Assembly (NCBI GenBank): GCA_015655075.1
Contig: JAATFT010000018.1
Span: 1-53,589 of the forward strand
Source of the DNA: Clostridiales bacterium
GTDB taxonomy: Bacteria > Bacillota > Clostridia > Lachnospirales > Lachnospiraceae
Length of the DNA: 53,589 nt
Direction of reading: 5' to 3'
A model generated the notes under the pieces. The model was given only the letters and a program-made list of their open reading frames with translations, was not told where the DNA came from and did not search any database. Below are positions 1 through 8,769 of the stretch, in pieces. The stretch's first letter is position 1. The number at the start of each line of letters is the position of its first letter. Position numbers and translations under genes: made by a program.

Positions 1-141
1 TTGTCTAATGGCTTGCCTGAATTTCCATCTGCTTCGTTGTCGTCAATCGACGTAGCCACCGCTACGCCTCATTCCTCCGCCTCGCAGAATGAAAATCCAT
101 TCTACACCATTAGTCCAAGTATCAACTTGTCAGCACACTAG
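1..141. repeat. CTAG-bounded palindromic repeat, copy A (cut by window edge)
   Basis: This is the right part of a roughly 165-bp imperfect palindrome. It carries the central GTAGCCACCGCTACGCC core and ends in CAGCACACTAG. It is nearly identical to the copies at 12147-12311 and 46524-46688, and its left end lies outside the window. It sits directly upstream of the aminotransferase ribosome binding site, so any promoter for that gene is inside or beyond it. Confidence 0.85.
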
Positions 142-173
142 GATGGAAATTGTACAGAAAGGAGTGCTCTGTT

Positions 174-1382
174 ATGAAGACAGACTACGATATAACCCAG
201 GATTCCGACCGGGTCAAAAAAGTGGAACCCTCCCTGATAAGAACGGTTCTTAACCGGGTGGATGAGTTAAGAAAGAGTGGACATGAAATAATTGCACTAA
301 GTGCCGGCGAACCGGATTTTAATACGCCTTCCGATATTAAAGAGGCTACTATTAACGCAATCAACCAGAATTATACACATTACAGTTCCAACAGGGGCTA
401 TGAAAAATTAAGGAAAAAAATAGCGGAAAAAACATGGGAGGAAACCGGAGTTTACTATGATTACCAGTCCGAGATATTAGTGACCAGCAGCGGTGCGGAA
501 GCCATAAATAACACCATTTTGTCCATTGTAGACGAAGGAGATGAGGCTATCCTGTTTTCCCCGGCATTTGTAAATTATGAAAATATGATAAAAATAAGCG
601 GGGGAGTGCCGGTCATTATCGATCTGAAACGGGAAGACCGGTTTGAAATTGATATCGGAAAAGTGGAAGAACATATTACGGAAAAAACGAAAATGCTGGT
701 GATAAATAACCCGAATAATCCCACCGGGGCAGTTTATGACAGGTCCGTTCTGGAACAGTTATGTGAATTGGCGGTCAAACATAACTTTATTATTGTTTCC
801 GATGAGATGTACAGCAGGCTGGTTTATGATGACGTCTTGTTTCGGTCAATCGCATCCTTTCCGGATATGAAGGAGCGTTGTGTAATTATCAATGGCTTTT
901 CCAAAACCTATGCCATGACCGGCTGGAGATTGGGATATATTACCGCCGGTGAAAAAAGAATTAATGGAATATTAAAAATACACCAGTATTCAACGACATG
1001 TTCGCCGACCTTTATCCAGATGGGAGTAGCCGAGGGCATGGATACGGAGCTGACTAAAAAAGAAATATCTCAAATGGTGGATACTTTTGTAAAGAGAAGA
1101 CTCTGTCTTATGAAAGGACTGGATAAGATAAAAGGGCTTTCCTACGTAATACCGAAGGGAGCGTTTTACATCATGGCGGATGTTTCTGAAACAGGATTAA
1201 GCGGACTGGATTATGCAGGGAGGCTGCTGGAGGAAAAACATGTCGCCGTAATTCCGGGAGTAGGTTTGGGAAAAAGGTGCTCCGATTTTATAAGGATTTC
1301 CTTCGCAGCATCAACAAAGTATATTGAGACAGCCCTTGACAGGATTGAGGATTTTAACCAATCACTGATGAAGTCAGAGTGA
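174..1382 (+). CDS. PLP-dependent class I/II aminotransferase
   Basis: A 402-residue fold-type I aminotransferase of the aspartate aminotransferase/PatA group, which moves an amino group between an amino acid and a 2-oxo acid in the cytoplasm. Visible marks are the N-terminal SAGEPDFNTP segment, the NNPNNPTGAVY segment, the SDEMY aspartate that contacts the PLP ring (about residue 210) and the Schiff-base lysine in NGFSKTYAMTGWRLGY (Lys244). The ATG at 174 follows AAAGGAG at a normal distance; a TTG 24 bases upstream is open but has no ribosome site. An FAD oxidoreductase and a permease follow on the same strand after 340 bases, suggesting a joint role in amino-acid or oxo-acid catabolism. 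The substrate cannot be read from sequence. Confidence 0.9.
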   Translation: MKTDYDITQDSDRVKKVEPSLIRTVLNRVDELRKSGHEIIALSAGEPDFNTPSDIKEATINAINQNYTHYSSNRGYEKLRKKIAEKTWEETGVYYDYQSEILVTSSGAEAINNTILSIVDEGDEAILFSPAFVNYENMIKISGGVPVIIDLKREDRFEIDIGKVEEHITEKTKMLVINNPNNPTGAVYDRSVLEQLCELAVKHNFIIVSDEMYSRLVYDDVLFRSIASFPDMKERCVIINGFSKTYAMTGWRLGYITAGEKRINGILKIHQYSTTCSPTFIQMGVAEGMDTELTKKEISQMVDTFVKRRLCLMKGLDKIKGLSYVIPKGAFYIMADVSETGLSGLDYAGRLLEEKHVAVIPGVGLGKRCSDFIRISFAASTKYIETALDRIEDFNQSLMKSE

Positions 1383-1507
1383 TGTAGAATACGTTATTGT
1401 ACAGAATGTCCACTATATTTGTCGAATAAGGTACAGTGTGGTGATTGTAAAGAAGAGTTACTTTATGTATACTCTTTTCAATGATAAAACATATCAAGGA
1501 ATTATAT

Positions 1508-1690
1508 TTCAAAAAGCAAAGAGGCAAGAGAAATATTGCGCTTCTTTGCTTTTTTATTTAATAGGAAGTTCCGTGAATTTCCTGTTAAATAAAAAGCCTT
1601 CTAGGCGGGATGCGCATGACGCGCCGGAGGTAGTTTGTCACTGAAGTGACGACGCGTCAGCGCCGAGTTTGCAAAGCAAACTCTTTCTTA
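1508..1690 (+). repeat. Terminator plus hairpin module, copy 1
   Basis: The 341-base gap between the aminotransferase and the flavoprotein holds an intrinsic terminator (GCAAAGAGG to CTTCTTTGC, then T6). A second hairpin follows, with arms ending AGGAAGTT and AATTTCCT around a CCGTG loop, then AAAAAGCCTTCTAGGCGGGA. The tail has two further small inverted repeats (GTCACTGAAGTGAC, and GAGTTTGC...GCAAACTC). The same layout recurs at 12722-12815 and 12937-13085. An open frame crosses it (1438-1644), but the pattern conserved between copies is the hairpins, so no protein is called. Confidence 0.6.
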
Positions 1691-1723
1691 TTTTTACAAA
1701 CTTAAAAGACGGAGGGAATACGA

Positions 1724-2989
1724 ATGAACATTGTTATTACTGGAGGCGGATGGGCCGGATGTTCCGCAGCATATTCGGCCAGAAAACAGGGAGCGGATGT
1801 CGTTTTGCTGGAAAGAACGGATTCACTTCTTGGAACAGGCCTTGTTGGCGGAATCATGAGAAATAACGGTAGGTATACCGCGGCAGAGGAAATGATTGCC
1901 ATGGGCGGCGGAGATATTTTCAAAATTATTGATGAAAACTGCCGGCATAAAAATATATATTTTCCGGGACATGAGCATGCAAATCTTTATGACATTGCAA
2001 AAACACCTGTTGCAATCACAAATTATTTAAAAGAAATCGGAGTGGAACTCAGACTGCAGGAGAGAGTGGTGAAAGCACAGGTGGCTGACGGGGTTATAAG
2101 GAGTGTTCAGACGGCAGGCGGCGGGGTTTATGAAGGAGATGCCTTTATTGACACGACCGGAACTGCAGGGTCCATGAATAATTGCAGCAAGTATGGCAAC
2201 GGATGTGCAATGTGTGTTCTTAGATGCCCCAGTTTCGGAGGAAGAGTAAGTCTTGCAGGCATTTGCGGCGTACCTGAGATAACAGGAAAAAAAGCGGACG
2301 GCTCAATCGGCGCCATGAGCGGCTCCTGTAAAATTTACAAGGAATCACTGGCGCCCGAAATCGTGGAAACATTGAATAATACCGGCGTGGCGGTTGTTCC
2401 GTTACCGGAGGAGCTTATTGAAGACCATTTAAGCGTAAAAGCTTGTCAGCAGTATGCATTGAAGGAATTTGCAGAGAATATCGTTCTTCTTGATACGGGC
2501 CACGCGAAGCTGATGACACCGTTTTATACGCTTGAAAAGCTTCATAAAATCCCCGGTTTTGAGAATGCCCGTTATGAGGATCCCTATGCCGGAGGAAAGG
2601 GCAACTCCATGAGGTATTTTGATATGTCGCCAAGAACAAATGCGTTGCAGGTTGAGGGAGTAAAGAATTTATTCTGTGCCGGTGAAAAAGCAGGGCTTCT
2701 GGTCGGACATACGGAGGCTATCGTGACAGGTGTTCTTGCAGGATTTAACAGTACAAGATTCCTGCGTAAGAAACCGTTGCTGGAGCTGTCCAGAAAAACG
2801 GCGGTGGGCGAGGCCGTTGCATATGTAAATGAAGAAATGCGGACTCAGGAAGGAATGGGTAAAAAATATACCTTCTCCGGTTCCGTGCTGCTGGAACATA
2901 TGAAGAAGCTTGGGTTATATGAAACCGATGTTAAAAAAATTGAAGAAAATGTCAAAAAAGAAGGACTGTGGAATATTTTTACATCCTAA
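1724..2989 (+). CDS. FAD-dependent oxidoreductase with internal Cys cluster
   Basis: A 421-residue flavoprotein. The N-terminus starts directly with the FAD Rossmann motif VITGGGWAGCSAA and an acidic strand end (VLLERTD), followed by GTGLVGG, typical of the FAD_oxidored group of fumarate reductase-like enzymes. A second nucleotide-contact segment, NLFCAGEKAGLLVGHTEA, lies near residue 315. About residue 155 there is CSKYGNGCAMCVLRC, a C-x6-C-x2-C-x3-C pattern that could bind an iron-sulfur cluster; this is inference. GGAGGG precedes the ATG. A permease follows 24 bases downstream, so the two are probably co-transcribed, with uptake feeding a redox step. The substrate is unknown. Confidence 0.8.
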   Translation: MNIVITGGGWAGCSAAYSARKQGADVVLLERTDSLLGTGLVGGIMRNNGRYTAAEEMIAMGGGDIFKIIDENCRHKNIYFPGHEHANLYDIAKTPVAITNYLKEIGVELRLQERVVKAQVADGVIRSVQTAGGGVYEGDAFIDTTGTAGSMNNCSKYGNGCAMCVLRCPSFGGRVSLAGICGVPEITGKKADGSIGAMSGSCKIYKESLAPEIVETLNNTGVAVVPLPEELIEDHLSVKACQQYALKEFAENIVLLDTGHAKLMTPFYTLEKLHKIPGFENARYEDPYAGGKGNSMRYFDMSPRTNALQVEGVKNLFCAGEKAGLLVGHTEAIVTGVLAGFNSTRFLRKKPLLELSRKTAVGEAVAYVNEEMRTQEGMGKKYTFSGSVLLEHMKKLGLYETDVKKIEENVKKEGLWNIFTS

Positions 2990-3013
2990 CCGGAAGAGAG
3001 AGAGGAAATCAGA

Positions 3014-4381
3014 ATGGCACTTACATCATTGCATATTGCTTATATTATCATTACCATCGTGATACTGATCGCACTATTATTTAAAAAAGAAATTGTAATT
3101 CCCTGTGTTGCAGGTATCCTTATCATCGGTTTTATTTATTCAGAAAGTATAATTAAATCAATACAGATACTTAACAATGCACTGATCAATTCCTGTATTG
3201 AGTTATTAAGCATCATTATAGTAATTGCACTGGTCGTCTCCATGTCAAAAGCCATGGCGGACCTGGGAGCGGATGAAATGATGATGCATCCGGTCAGAAA
3301 AATAATAAGGAATAATAAAACGGCCTTCTGGATTATAGGTTTGACAATGTTAATTGTTTCCTGGCTGATATGGCCGTCTCCGGCAGTAGCATTAATCGGG
3401 GCGCTGCTGCTTCCGGTTGCCGGAGAAGTCGGGCTTCCGGTTATATGGGCGGCGGTTTCAATGAATATTTTTGGCCATGGCATTGGTCTTTCTTCCGATT
3501 TTGTTATCCAGGGAGCTCCTTCCATTACAGGAGCCGCAGCGGGAATTGATGTAAACGAAATAATTAATGCGAGTATACCGTTGTGGATAACCATGTCGGT
3601 TGTTACAGCCGGTGTTGCGTTTCTTATGATGCTAAGAGAAATGAAGATAAATAAGGATACTTTTGTTGTGACGAAAAAAGAACTGGCGGTAAAAGAAATC
3701 AATAAACCAGGGCTTGCTATGTTTATTGCAGTACTCATGCCGATATCTTTTATAGCTGATATTGTTTTTATGATTATTTTTAAGATTAACGGCGGAGATG
3801 CCACGGCGCTTGTTGCGGGTACTGCGCTTATACTGACCTGTATCATTACTATTCTGGATAAAGGTATGGGACAGGCACTTGAAACAACAACGGATCATGT
3901 GAAGGAAGGATTTAAATTTGCAATGAAAATCTTTGCGCCGGTAATTGTCATTGCCGCCTTCTTTTTCCTGGGTAGTGAAGGGTTCGCCCAAAAAGTGTTG
4001 GGAGAAAATGCAACGGGGCTTTTAAATGATATCGGTCTTTGGGTTTCCGCTCATATACCGCTGTCAAAATTAACAATTGTATTGACCGAAACTGCAGTCG
4101 GCGTTATTACCGGACTGGACGGTTCGGGATTTTCAGGGCTTCCGTTAGTGGGTTCCATAGCGCAGACTTTCTCTTCCGTTGGTAATATACATATAGCATC
4201 ACTTGCGGCACTCGGCCAGATTGTTACCGTCTGGGTTGGCGGCGGAACAATTATTCCATGGGGTGTTATCCCTGTTGCGGCAATATGCGGAATTGAAGCA
4301 ACGGACCTTGCAAGAAAGAATCTGATCCCTGTTTTATGCGGATTTGCAGCAACCATAATTGTGGCACTGTTTCTGGTTTAG
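3014..4381 (+). CDS. Multi-pass ion/organic acid permease
   Basis: A 455-residue, very hydrophobic protein with about 12 membrane segments and no cleavable signal peptide. Two inverted halves can be recognised. Conserved-looking polar breaks inside membrane segments (WPSPAVALIGALLLPVAG near 120, GLDGSGFSGLPLVGS near 370, VWVGGGTIIPWG near 405) resemble the ion transporter (GntP/DcuC/NhaC-like) superfamily, in which such hairpins form the substrate site. Which member cannot be decided. It follows the FAD oxidoreductase by 24 bases with a GAGAGAGAGG ribosome site. Role by context: uptake of the acid or amino acid used by the neighbouring enzymes. Confidence 0.7.
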   Translation: MALTSLHIAYIIITIVILIALLFKKEIVIPCVAGILIIGFIYSESIIKSIQILNNALINSCIELLSIIIVIALVVSMSKAMADLGADEMMMHPVRKIIRNNKTAFWIIGLTMLIVSWLIWPSPAVALIGALLLPVAGEVGLPVIWAAVSMNIFGHGIGLSSDFVIQGAPSITGAAAGIDVNEIINASIPLWITMSVVTAGVAFLMMLREMKINKDTFVVTKKELAVKEINKPGLAMFIAVLMPISFIADIVFMIIFKINGGDATALVAGTALILTCIITILDKGMGQALETTTDHVKEGFKFAMKIFAPVIVIAAFFFLGSEGFAQKVLGENATGLLNDIGLWVSAHIPLSKLTIVLTETAVGVITGLDGSGFSGLPLVGSIAQTFSSVGNIHIASLAALGQIVTVWVGGGTIIPWGVIPVAAICGIEATDLARKNLIPVLCGFAATIIVALFLV

Positions 4382-4397
4382 ACTGGAAATTGATTAA

Positions 4398-4523
4398 AAG
4401 AGAAGTATTCGGATAAAAGTTCACAACCACTTCTCCCCGGGTTTCGGGAGAAATGCTCCTTGTCCATACGGAAACGGTAAAAAGTACAAACACTGCTGTG
4501 GAAGAAATGTTCCTATTGCATAA
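4398..4523 (+). pseudogene. SEC-C motif protein, C-terminal remnant
   Basis: The frame ends in [19 protein letters not shown] before TAA. This is the zinc-binding SEC-C tail found at the end of SecA and of many small proteins, whose consensus is CPCGSGKKYKxCCG. There is no start codon or upstream domain: a stop lies at 4395-4397, immediately before the open stretch. The second cysteine has become tyrosine. I read it as a degraded 3' end of a lost gene. Confidence 0.6.
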
Positions 4524-4651
4524 AAAATGCGACACTAAGGATAAGATATGCCGTGCACTACGTCGTTTTAACTTCCGGTAGTTAACTGTATTAAATCAAT
4601 CGTGCAGATTGCTTTATTATAAAGCTGTTTATAAAATATTATTGTGAACTA

Positions 4652-4680
4652 TTGACATAATCAATATTACATAGTAATAT
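4652..4680 (+). promoter_or_regulatory. Promoter of the sugar ABC operon
   Basis: TTGACA, a 17-base spacer, then TAATAT. The expected start point (about 4687) lies just before the first LacI-type operator at 4693, the classic position for repression. Confidence 0.75.
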
Positions 4681-4692
4681 AAAAATAAAATA

Positions 4693-4704
4693 TGAAACGT
4701 TTCA
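4693..4704. promoter_or_regulatory. LacI-family operator 1
   Basis: TGAAACGTTTCA is a perfect 12-bp palindrome with the central CG typical of LacI-family operators. It lies just downstream of the predicted transcription start. The likely ligand-responsive repressor is encoded at 8770-9765. Catabolite control by CcpA is an alternative, but the spacing is shorter than a cre site. Confidence 0.7.
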
Positions 4705-4759
4705 CACGGCATATAATTATATAAAAAAGTACAAAATTGCTTTTTTTATAGTTAAAATA

Positions 4760-4771
4760 TGAAACGATTCA
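4760..4771. promoter_or_regulatory. LacI-family operator 2
   Basis: TGAAACGATTCA within a wider near-palindrome (AATATGAAACGATTCATATT). Its centre is 67 bp from operator 1, so two repressor dimers could bind with a short loop between them. Confidence 0.65.
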
Positions 4772-4838
4772 TATTGAAGGCGTACTTTTTGTATAAATTC
4801 CCGTAAACATAAAAATTTTTAAAAGGAGGAGAAGGGTA

Positions 4839-6212
4839 ATGAAAAGAAAAATGCTCAGTATTTTTTTGGCAGCCGCGGTGACTGCAGTATTGGTAACGGG
4901 GTGTGGAAATTCGAGATCAGGAACCACGGATACGTCAGATGAGACCCAAACAAATGCGGAAACACAAAGCAGCGATGGTTCCGTTGAAAATGAAAGCACA
5001 ACGGTTTCCACCGAAGGGGTTTCCATCACCTTGCTGAACACAAAAAGCGAAATCCAGACACAATTTGAGGAAATGACAGAAGCGTACAAAGAAAAAACAG
5101 GGGTTTCCATTGAGGTATATGTGACCACCGGCGACTCACCGGCTGAAGACATAGCAAAAAGATATGCCTCCGGTGAAGCTCCCACCTTATTTATGTGAGA
5201 TCCCCAGGATATCCTGGATATTGCCGGCGAAAAAGCGATTGACTTATCCGATGAAAGCTGGGTAGAGGACGGAGGAAAGCAGTACGGTATTTCAATCGGC
5301 GATAAATTATACAGTTTTCCTTTCTGTATTGAGGCCAGAGGCCTGATTTACAATAAGACGGCTATTGAAAAAGTGACCGGTGAGGAATTCAATCCGGAGG
5401 CTGTTACCTCCATGGATGATTTAAAAGCGTTACTGGATAAGCTGGTTGCGGGCGGCATGGAAACTCCTGTTGCAATCAATAAAGAGGACTGGAGTCTGGC
5501 AGGCCATTATTTGACCCAGGTTTATGAAGAACAGGACGGTACGGCAGCAACCGCCGTCAGTTTTACGGAGGGGTTAAAAGCAGGAACGGAAGACTTATCT
5601 GAAAACGCCAGATTTAATTCTTTAATGGACACTTTTGATTTATTAATGAAATATAACACAAATAGGGATGATCCCATGGCGGCGGATTATGATTTAAATG
5701 CGGTAAGCCTGGCAGAAGGTGATGTTGCCTTCTGGTTTAACGGAAACTGGGCGTATGAAAATATGGCCGATTATATTGTTGAAGGCTCGGAATACGGTAT
5801 TATGCCGGTAGTTCAGAATGATACCACGGGAAATGCAGATGTAAACAGTTACCTTTGCGGCGGCGCTACAAAACAGATTATGATTGATTCCGTTAACTCT
5901 ACTCCCGAACAGCAGCAGGCGGCAAAAGATTTTCTTTCCTGGATGGCAGGCGAGGCAGACGGAGCGGACTTTATGGTTAATTCCTGTAATCTGGTACCGG
6001 CATTCAGTAACATCCAGCTGGAAGTTACGAATCCGTTGGGACTTTCCGTACAGAAATATGCGGCAGAGGGCAAAATTTTTGAATCCTTTAACGAGTCGCC
6101 AAGTGATCATTGGAAAACCGTAGGAGCATTTATGCAGGAATATCTTGCAGGGCAGACGGACCGGACCGGTTTGATTCAAAAAATAGCTGATTACTGGAAA
6201 GCACAAAAATAG
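4839..6212 (+). pseudogene. Sugar ABC transporter substrate-binding lipoprotein, one in-frame stop
   Basis: The reading frame codes for a family 1 extracellular solute-binding protein of about 457 residues. It has a lipoprotein signal (positive start, hydrophobic core, lipobox VTGC with Cys at about 23), a Ser/Thr/Glu-rich linker and then the binding domain. The frame is broken by a single TGA at 5196-5198 after APTLFM and continues in the same frame with DPQDILDIAG to the natural stop. A TGG to TGA change is the simplest cause. TGA is used as a normal stop elsewhere in the window, so recoding is unlikely. A point nonsense mutation or a sequence error would both fit. AGGAGGAG precedes the ATG. 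The permeases downstream are intact, so the loss is probably recent. Confidence 0.85.
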
Positions 6213-6230
6213 ATCCTTATGGTTTTAAAG

Positions 6231-6252
6231 GGGCTGCTGCAAATCAGCCCCT
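6231..6252 (+). terminator. Intercistronic hairpin after the binding protein gene
   Basis: GGGGCTG and CAGCCCC pair around an 8-base loop, followed by a weak T run. Such hairpins between binding-protein and permease genes usually protect the upstream mRNA or partly terminate, giving more binding protein than permease. Confidence 0.6.
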
Positions 6253-6284
6253 AATTTTGTCTATAGATTGGAAAGGAGCAGCAA

Positions 6285-7169
6285 ATGCAGAATCAGAATA
6301 AATTTTCCTACAAGGCAAAGGCATTCCTTTTCTTTGCAGGCCCTGCATGTTTTGTATTTTCGGCGGTTGTTATTATACCGTTTTTGTACGGGATTTATTT
6401 AACCTTTACAGGGTGGGACGGCATCTTGGATGCGAAACCTTTTGTGGGGCTGACTAACTATAGGGCTGTATTTCAGGATATGGAATTCTGGAAGTCTTTA
6501 TGGAGAACAATCCGGTATGTTTTATTTACAGTTATATTATCTAATCTGGCAGCCTTTTGTCTGGCTTATCTGGTAACCAGTAAAATCAGAGGTCAGAACT
6601 TTTTCCGTGTCGGCTTCTTTACACCGAACCTTATTGGAGGTATTGTCTTAGGCTACATATGGAAATTTGTTTTCAGCAGAGCCATTCCTGTTGTAGGTGA
6701 AGCAACCGGGATTGGCATATTCTCATCCTCCTGGCTCTCGGACTCGACAAAAGCTTTCTGGAGTCTGGTTGTTGTTACGGTATGGCAGCTTTCGGGTTAT
6801 CTCATGTTAATTTATATTGCAGGGCTTACCGGCGTGCCAAAGGATATCATTGAAGCAGGTAAAATAGACGGATGCAAGGAAGGCCAGGCCATACGCTATA
6901 TTACTTTGCCCATGATGGCGGCTTCTTTTACTATCTGTGTATTTTTATCCATTACAAGAAGTTTTATGATTTATGATGTAAATATTTCACTGACAGAAGG
7001 CGGTCCGTACAACTCTACGGTAATGGTGGCCATGCATGTATACCAGAAGGCATTTTCCTCGAAAGAGTACGGCATCGGTCAGGCCGAGGCATTAATCCTG
7101 TTTTTGATAATAGCGGTGATAGCAGTATCCCAGGCTTATTTTGGCAAGAGTAAGGAGGTTGATGCATAA
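6285..7169 (+). CDS. Sugar ABC transporter permease, MalF/UgpA type
   Basis: A 294-residue inner-membrane permease with six predicted membrane segments. The cytoplasmic EAA loop appears as EAGKIDGCKEGQAIRYITLP (about residue 191), the docking site for the ATPase. An N-terminal hydrophobic segment and a periplasmic-type stretch (TGWDGIL...FVGLTNY) are typical of carbohydrate-family permeases. AAAGGAG precedes the ATG. The stop overlaps the next start by one base (TAATG), so the two permeases are translationally coupled. No ATPase gene is in the operon, as usual for this family, which uses a shared MsmK-type ATPase encoded elsewhere. Confidence 0.93.
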   Translation: MQNQNKFSYKAKAFLFFAGPACFVFSAVVIIPFLYGIYLTFTGWDGILDAKPFVGLTNYRAVFQDMEFWKSLWRTIRYVLFTVILSNLAAFCLAYLVTSKIRGQNFFRVGFFTPNLIGGIVLGYIWKFVFSRAIPVVGEATGIGIFSSSWLSDSTKAFWSLVVVTVWQLSGYLMLIYIAGLTGVPKDIIEAGKIDGCKEGQAIRYITLPMMAASFTICVFLSITRSFMIYDVNISLTEGGPYNSTVMVAMHVYQKAFSSKEYGIGQAEALILFLIIAVIAVSQAYFGKSKEVDA

Positions 7170-8029
7170 TGGATACCAATACGAAGAGCCTTCTGGCAAA
7201 AAAAGTTACGGTACTGTTTAAAATGATAATTCTGATCTGCAGTTTTATCCTTTATATGTTTCCCTTTGCCATGATTGTTATCAACTCTTTTAAATCCAAA
7301 CGGGATATTGTGAAAGAACCTTTATCCATGGCTGGTTCCAGGGGAGTATCTTTCGATAATTTTAAAGCGGCTTATGAAAAAATGAATTTTATAAAAGTAT
7401 TTTCAAATTCAGTGGTCATTACCATATGCAGTGTATTTGTCATAATCCTTATATCTTCTATGTGCGCTTACATCTTTGTCCGCACGGATTGGCTTGCGGG
7501 AAGGGTTATGTTCGGGCTGATGGTATTCTCCATGGTTATACCTTTTCAGGTGGTCATGATACCGGAAGTAGTTATTTACGGCAGTATACTTGGTATTTTA
7601 AATCACAGGGCAACTTTAATTTTTATGCATGCCGGCTTTTCGGTAGCCATGTCGGTTTTCATGTATCACGGTTTTATTAAAAGCAGTATTCCCATATCTC
7701 TGGAGGAGGCTGCCAGGCTGGACGGATGCAGTAGGAGGCAGACTTTTTTCCAAATTGTTTTTCCATTGTTAAAACCTACGACAGCAACCCTTGTAATCTT
7801 ATACAGTTTAGGAATCTGGAACGATTTCCTGCTGCCCAGTCTTGTGCTGACGAGAAAGAACCTGTTTACCTTACCCATTGCAACAAGGGCGTTTTATGGG
7901 ACATATTCCTCGGATTGGGGCCTGATTATGGCGGCTTTGGTTATGACGGTGATTCCTATCATTATTTTATATCTGTGTCTGCAAAAATATATCATCGAAG
8001 GCGTTGTCACAGGAGCTGTAAAAACCTGA
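7169..8029 (+). CDS. Sugar ABC transporter permease, MalG/UgpE type
   Basis: A 286-residue partner permease with six membrane segments. It has the NSFKSK motif after the first segment and an EAA loop, EEAARLDGCSRRQTFFQIVF (about residue 190). Its ATG overlaps the stop of the upstream permease, and GGAGG lies just upstream inside that gene. It completes the membrane channel of the importer. Downstream, only decayed pieces of a sugar hydrolase remain. Confidence 0.93.
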   Translation: MDTNTKSLLAKKVTVLFKMIILICSFILYMFPFAMIVINSFKSKRDIVKEPLSMAGSRGVSFDNFKAAYEKMNFIKVFSNSVVITICSVFVIILISSMCAYIFVRTDWLAGRVMFGLMVFSMVIPFQVVMIPEVVIYGSILGILNHRATLIFMHAGFSVAMSVFMYHGFIKSSIPISLEEAARLDGCSRRQTFFQIVFPLLKPTTATLVILYSLGIWNDFLLPSLVLTRKNLFTLPIATRAFYGTYSSDWGLIMAALVMTVIPIIILYLCLQKYIIEGVVTGAVKT

Positions 8030-8080
8030 GGGAATGACTGTATTTCTGAAGTGCTTTATTATAGCATGGGGGCTTAAGGC

Positions 8081-8464
8081 TTGAATTTAAAAGTAACGAA
8101 TCCTTATTTATGGATTCTGGTATCGGTTAATTCTTCGCAGGTAAAGCTGCATCTGTATGTGGAAGGAGAAAAGATACAGGAAATAGAAATCTGTTTAGGC
8201 AAGCGGTCATTCATCTTAAGGAAAATTATTTCACCATTGATACGAAAAAACCGGAAGGGGAAATACTCCGCATTTCTCTTGATAATAGCCGGGATAAGAA
8301 TCTTAAATTAATAAGTAGACCAGGAGGTGATTGAATTCCTGGGAAACGACGGAACTGTTTACGGTGCTGTGGAAGCTGAGGAAAATATACTTGGGAAATC
8401 TGTAAATATAATATCACCCGGAACCGGTGTTACAAAAGAATGGTGCGAAGTGGCAGTAGAATAG
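8081..8464 (+). pseudogene. Glycoside hydrolase-like remnant
   Basis: The first open piece (LKVTNPYLW, then LHLYVEGEKIQEIEICLG) resembles the beta-sandwich edge of family 2 glycosidases, where VxxPxLW and a FGxR segment precede the catalytic barrel. The continuation needs a frame change to read ENYFTIDTKKPEGE. After a gap, a third piece ends GTGVTKEWCEVAVE before TAG at 8462. No piece carries a catalytic acid. I infer a hydrolase that once worked with the sugar importer and has been eroded by deletions and frameshifts. The family assignment is tentative. Confidence 0.5.
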
Positions 8465-8499
8465 AATATGGTATCAATGAAGACATTTGCCGTTAAACT

Positions 8500-8690
8500 C
8501 AGTATATGATATAATGACAGGCGGAATGAGGAATTGCAAGCCTGCCTGCGGATTTTGAAGGTCGCGAAAGATCATGAACACGCTTTATGTTCATGATATA
8601 ATGAAAGCGGAATAATTGGAGCAACAAGATTATAAACACGCACTTTGTTTATAATATAATAAAAGCACAGAGAGGAATTGCAGGCTGCGT
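8500..8690. repeat. Hairpin repeat array with TATAAT-like ends
   Basis: Two consecutive units each hold a perfect hairpin followed by an A/T box. The first is GATCATGAAC...GTTCATGATATAATGAAAGC and the second GATTATAAAC...GTTTATAATATAATAAAAGC. They are preceded by a hairpin around GAGGAATTGCAAGCCTGC, which reappears in part at 8672. The same elements occur inverted at 21663-21775. The array fills most of the gap before the LacI-type repressor gene. Confidence 0.7.
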
Positions 8691-8769
8691 TTATTGCATA
8701 CGTATGGACCTTATTCCATTTATAACACAAGGACGGCGTTAATTATATTATATAGACGGGGGTTATTAA

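Noticed and set aside
1438..1644. 68-codon frame in the gap after the aminotransferase
   Set aside because: It runs through two hairpins of a repeat module, and the parts conserved between copies fit RNA pairing better than a protein.
3136..3846. Long minus-strand open frame of 236 codons opposite the permease gene
   Set aside because: It mirrors the membrane-protein codons of the real gene, has no ribosome site and no recognisable family.
5196..5198. TGA in the binding-protein gene as a selenocysteine or Trp codon
   Set aside because: No SECIS-like hairpin was evident, TGA is a normal stop elsewhere in the window, and the protein family has no selenocysteine.
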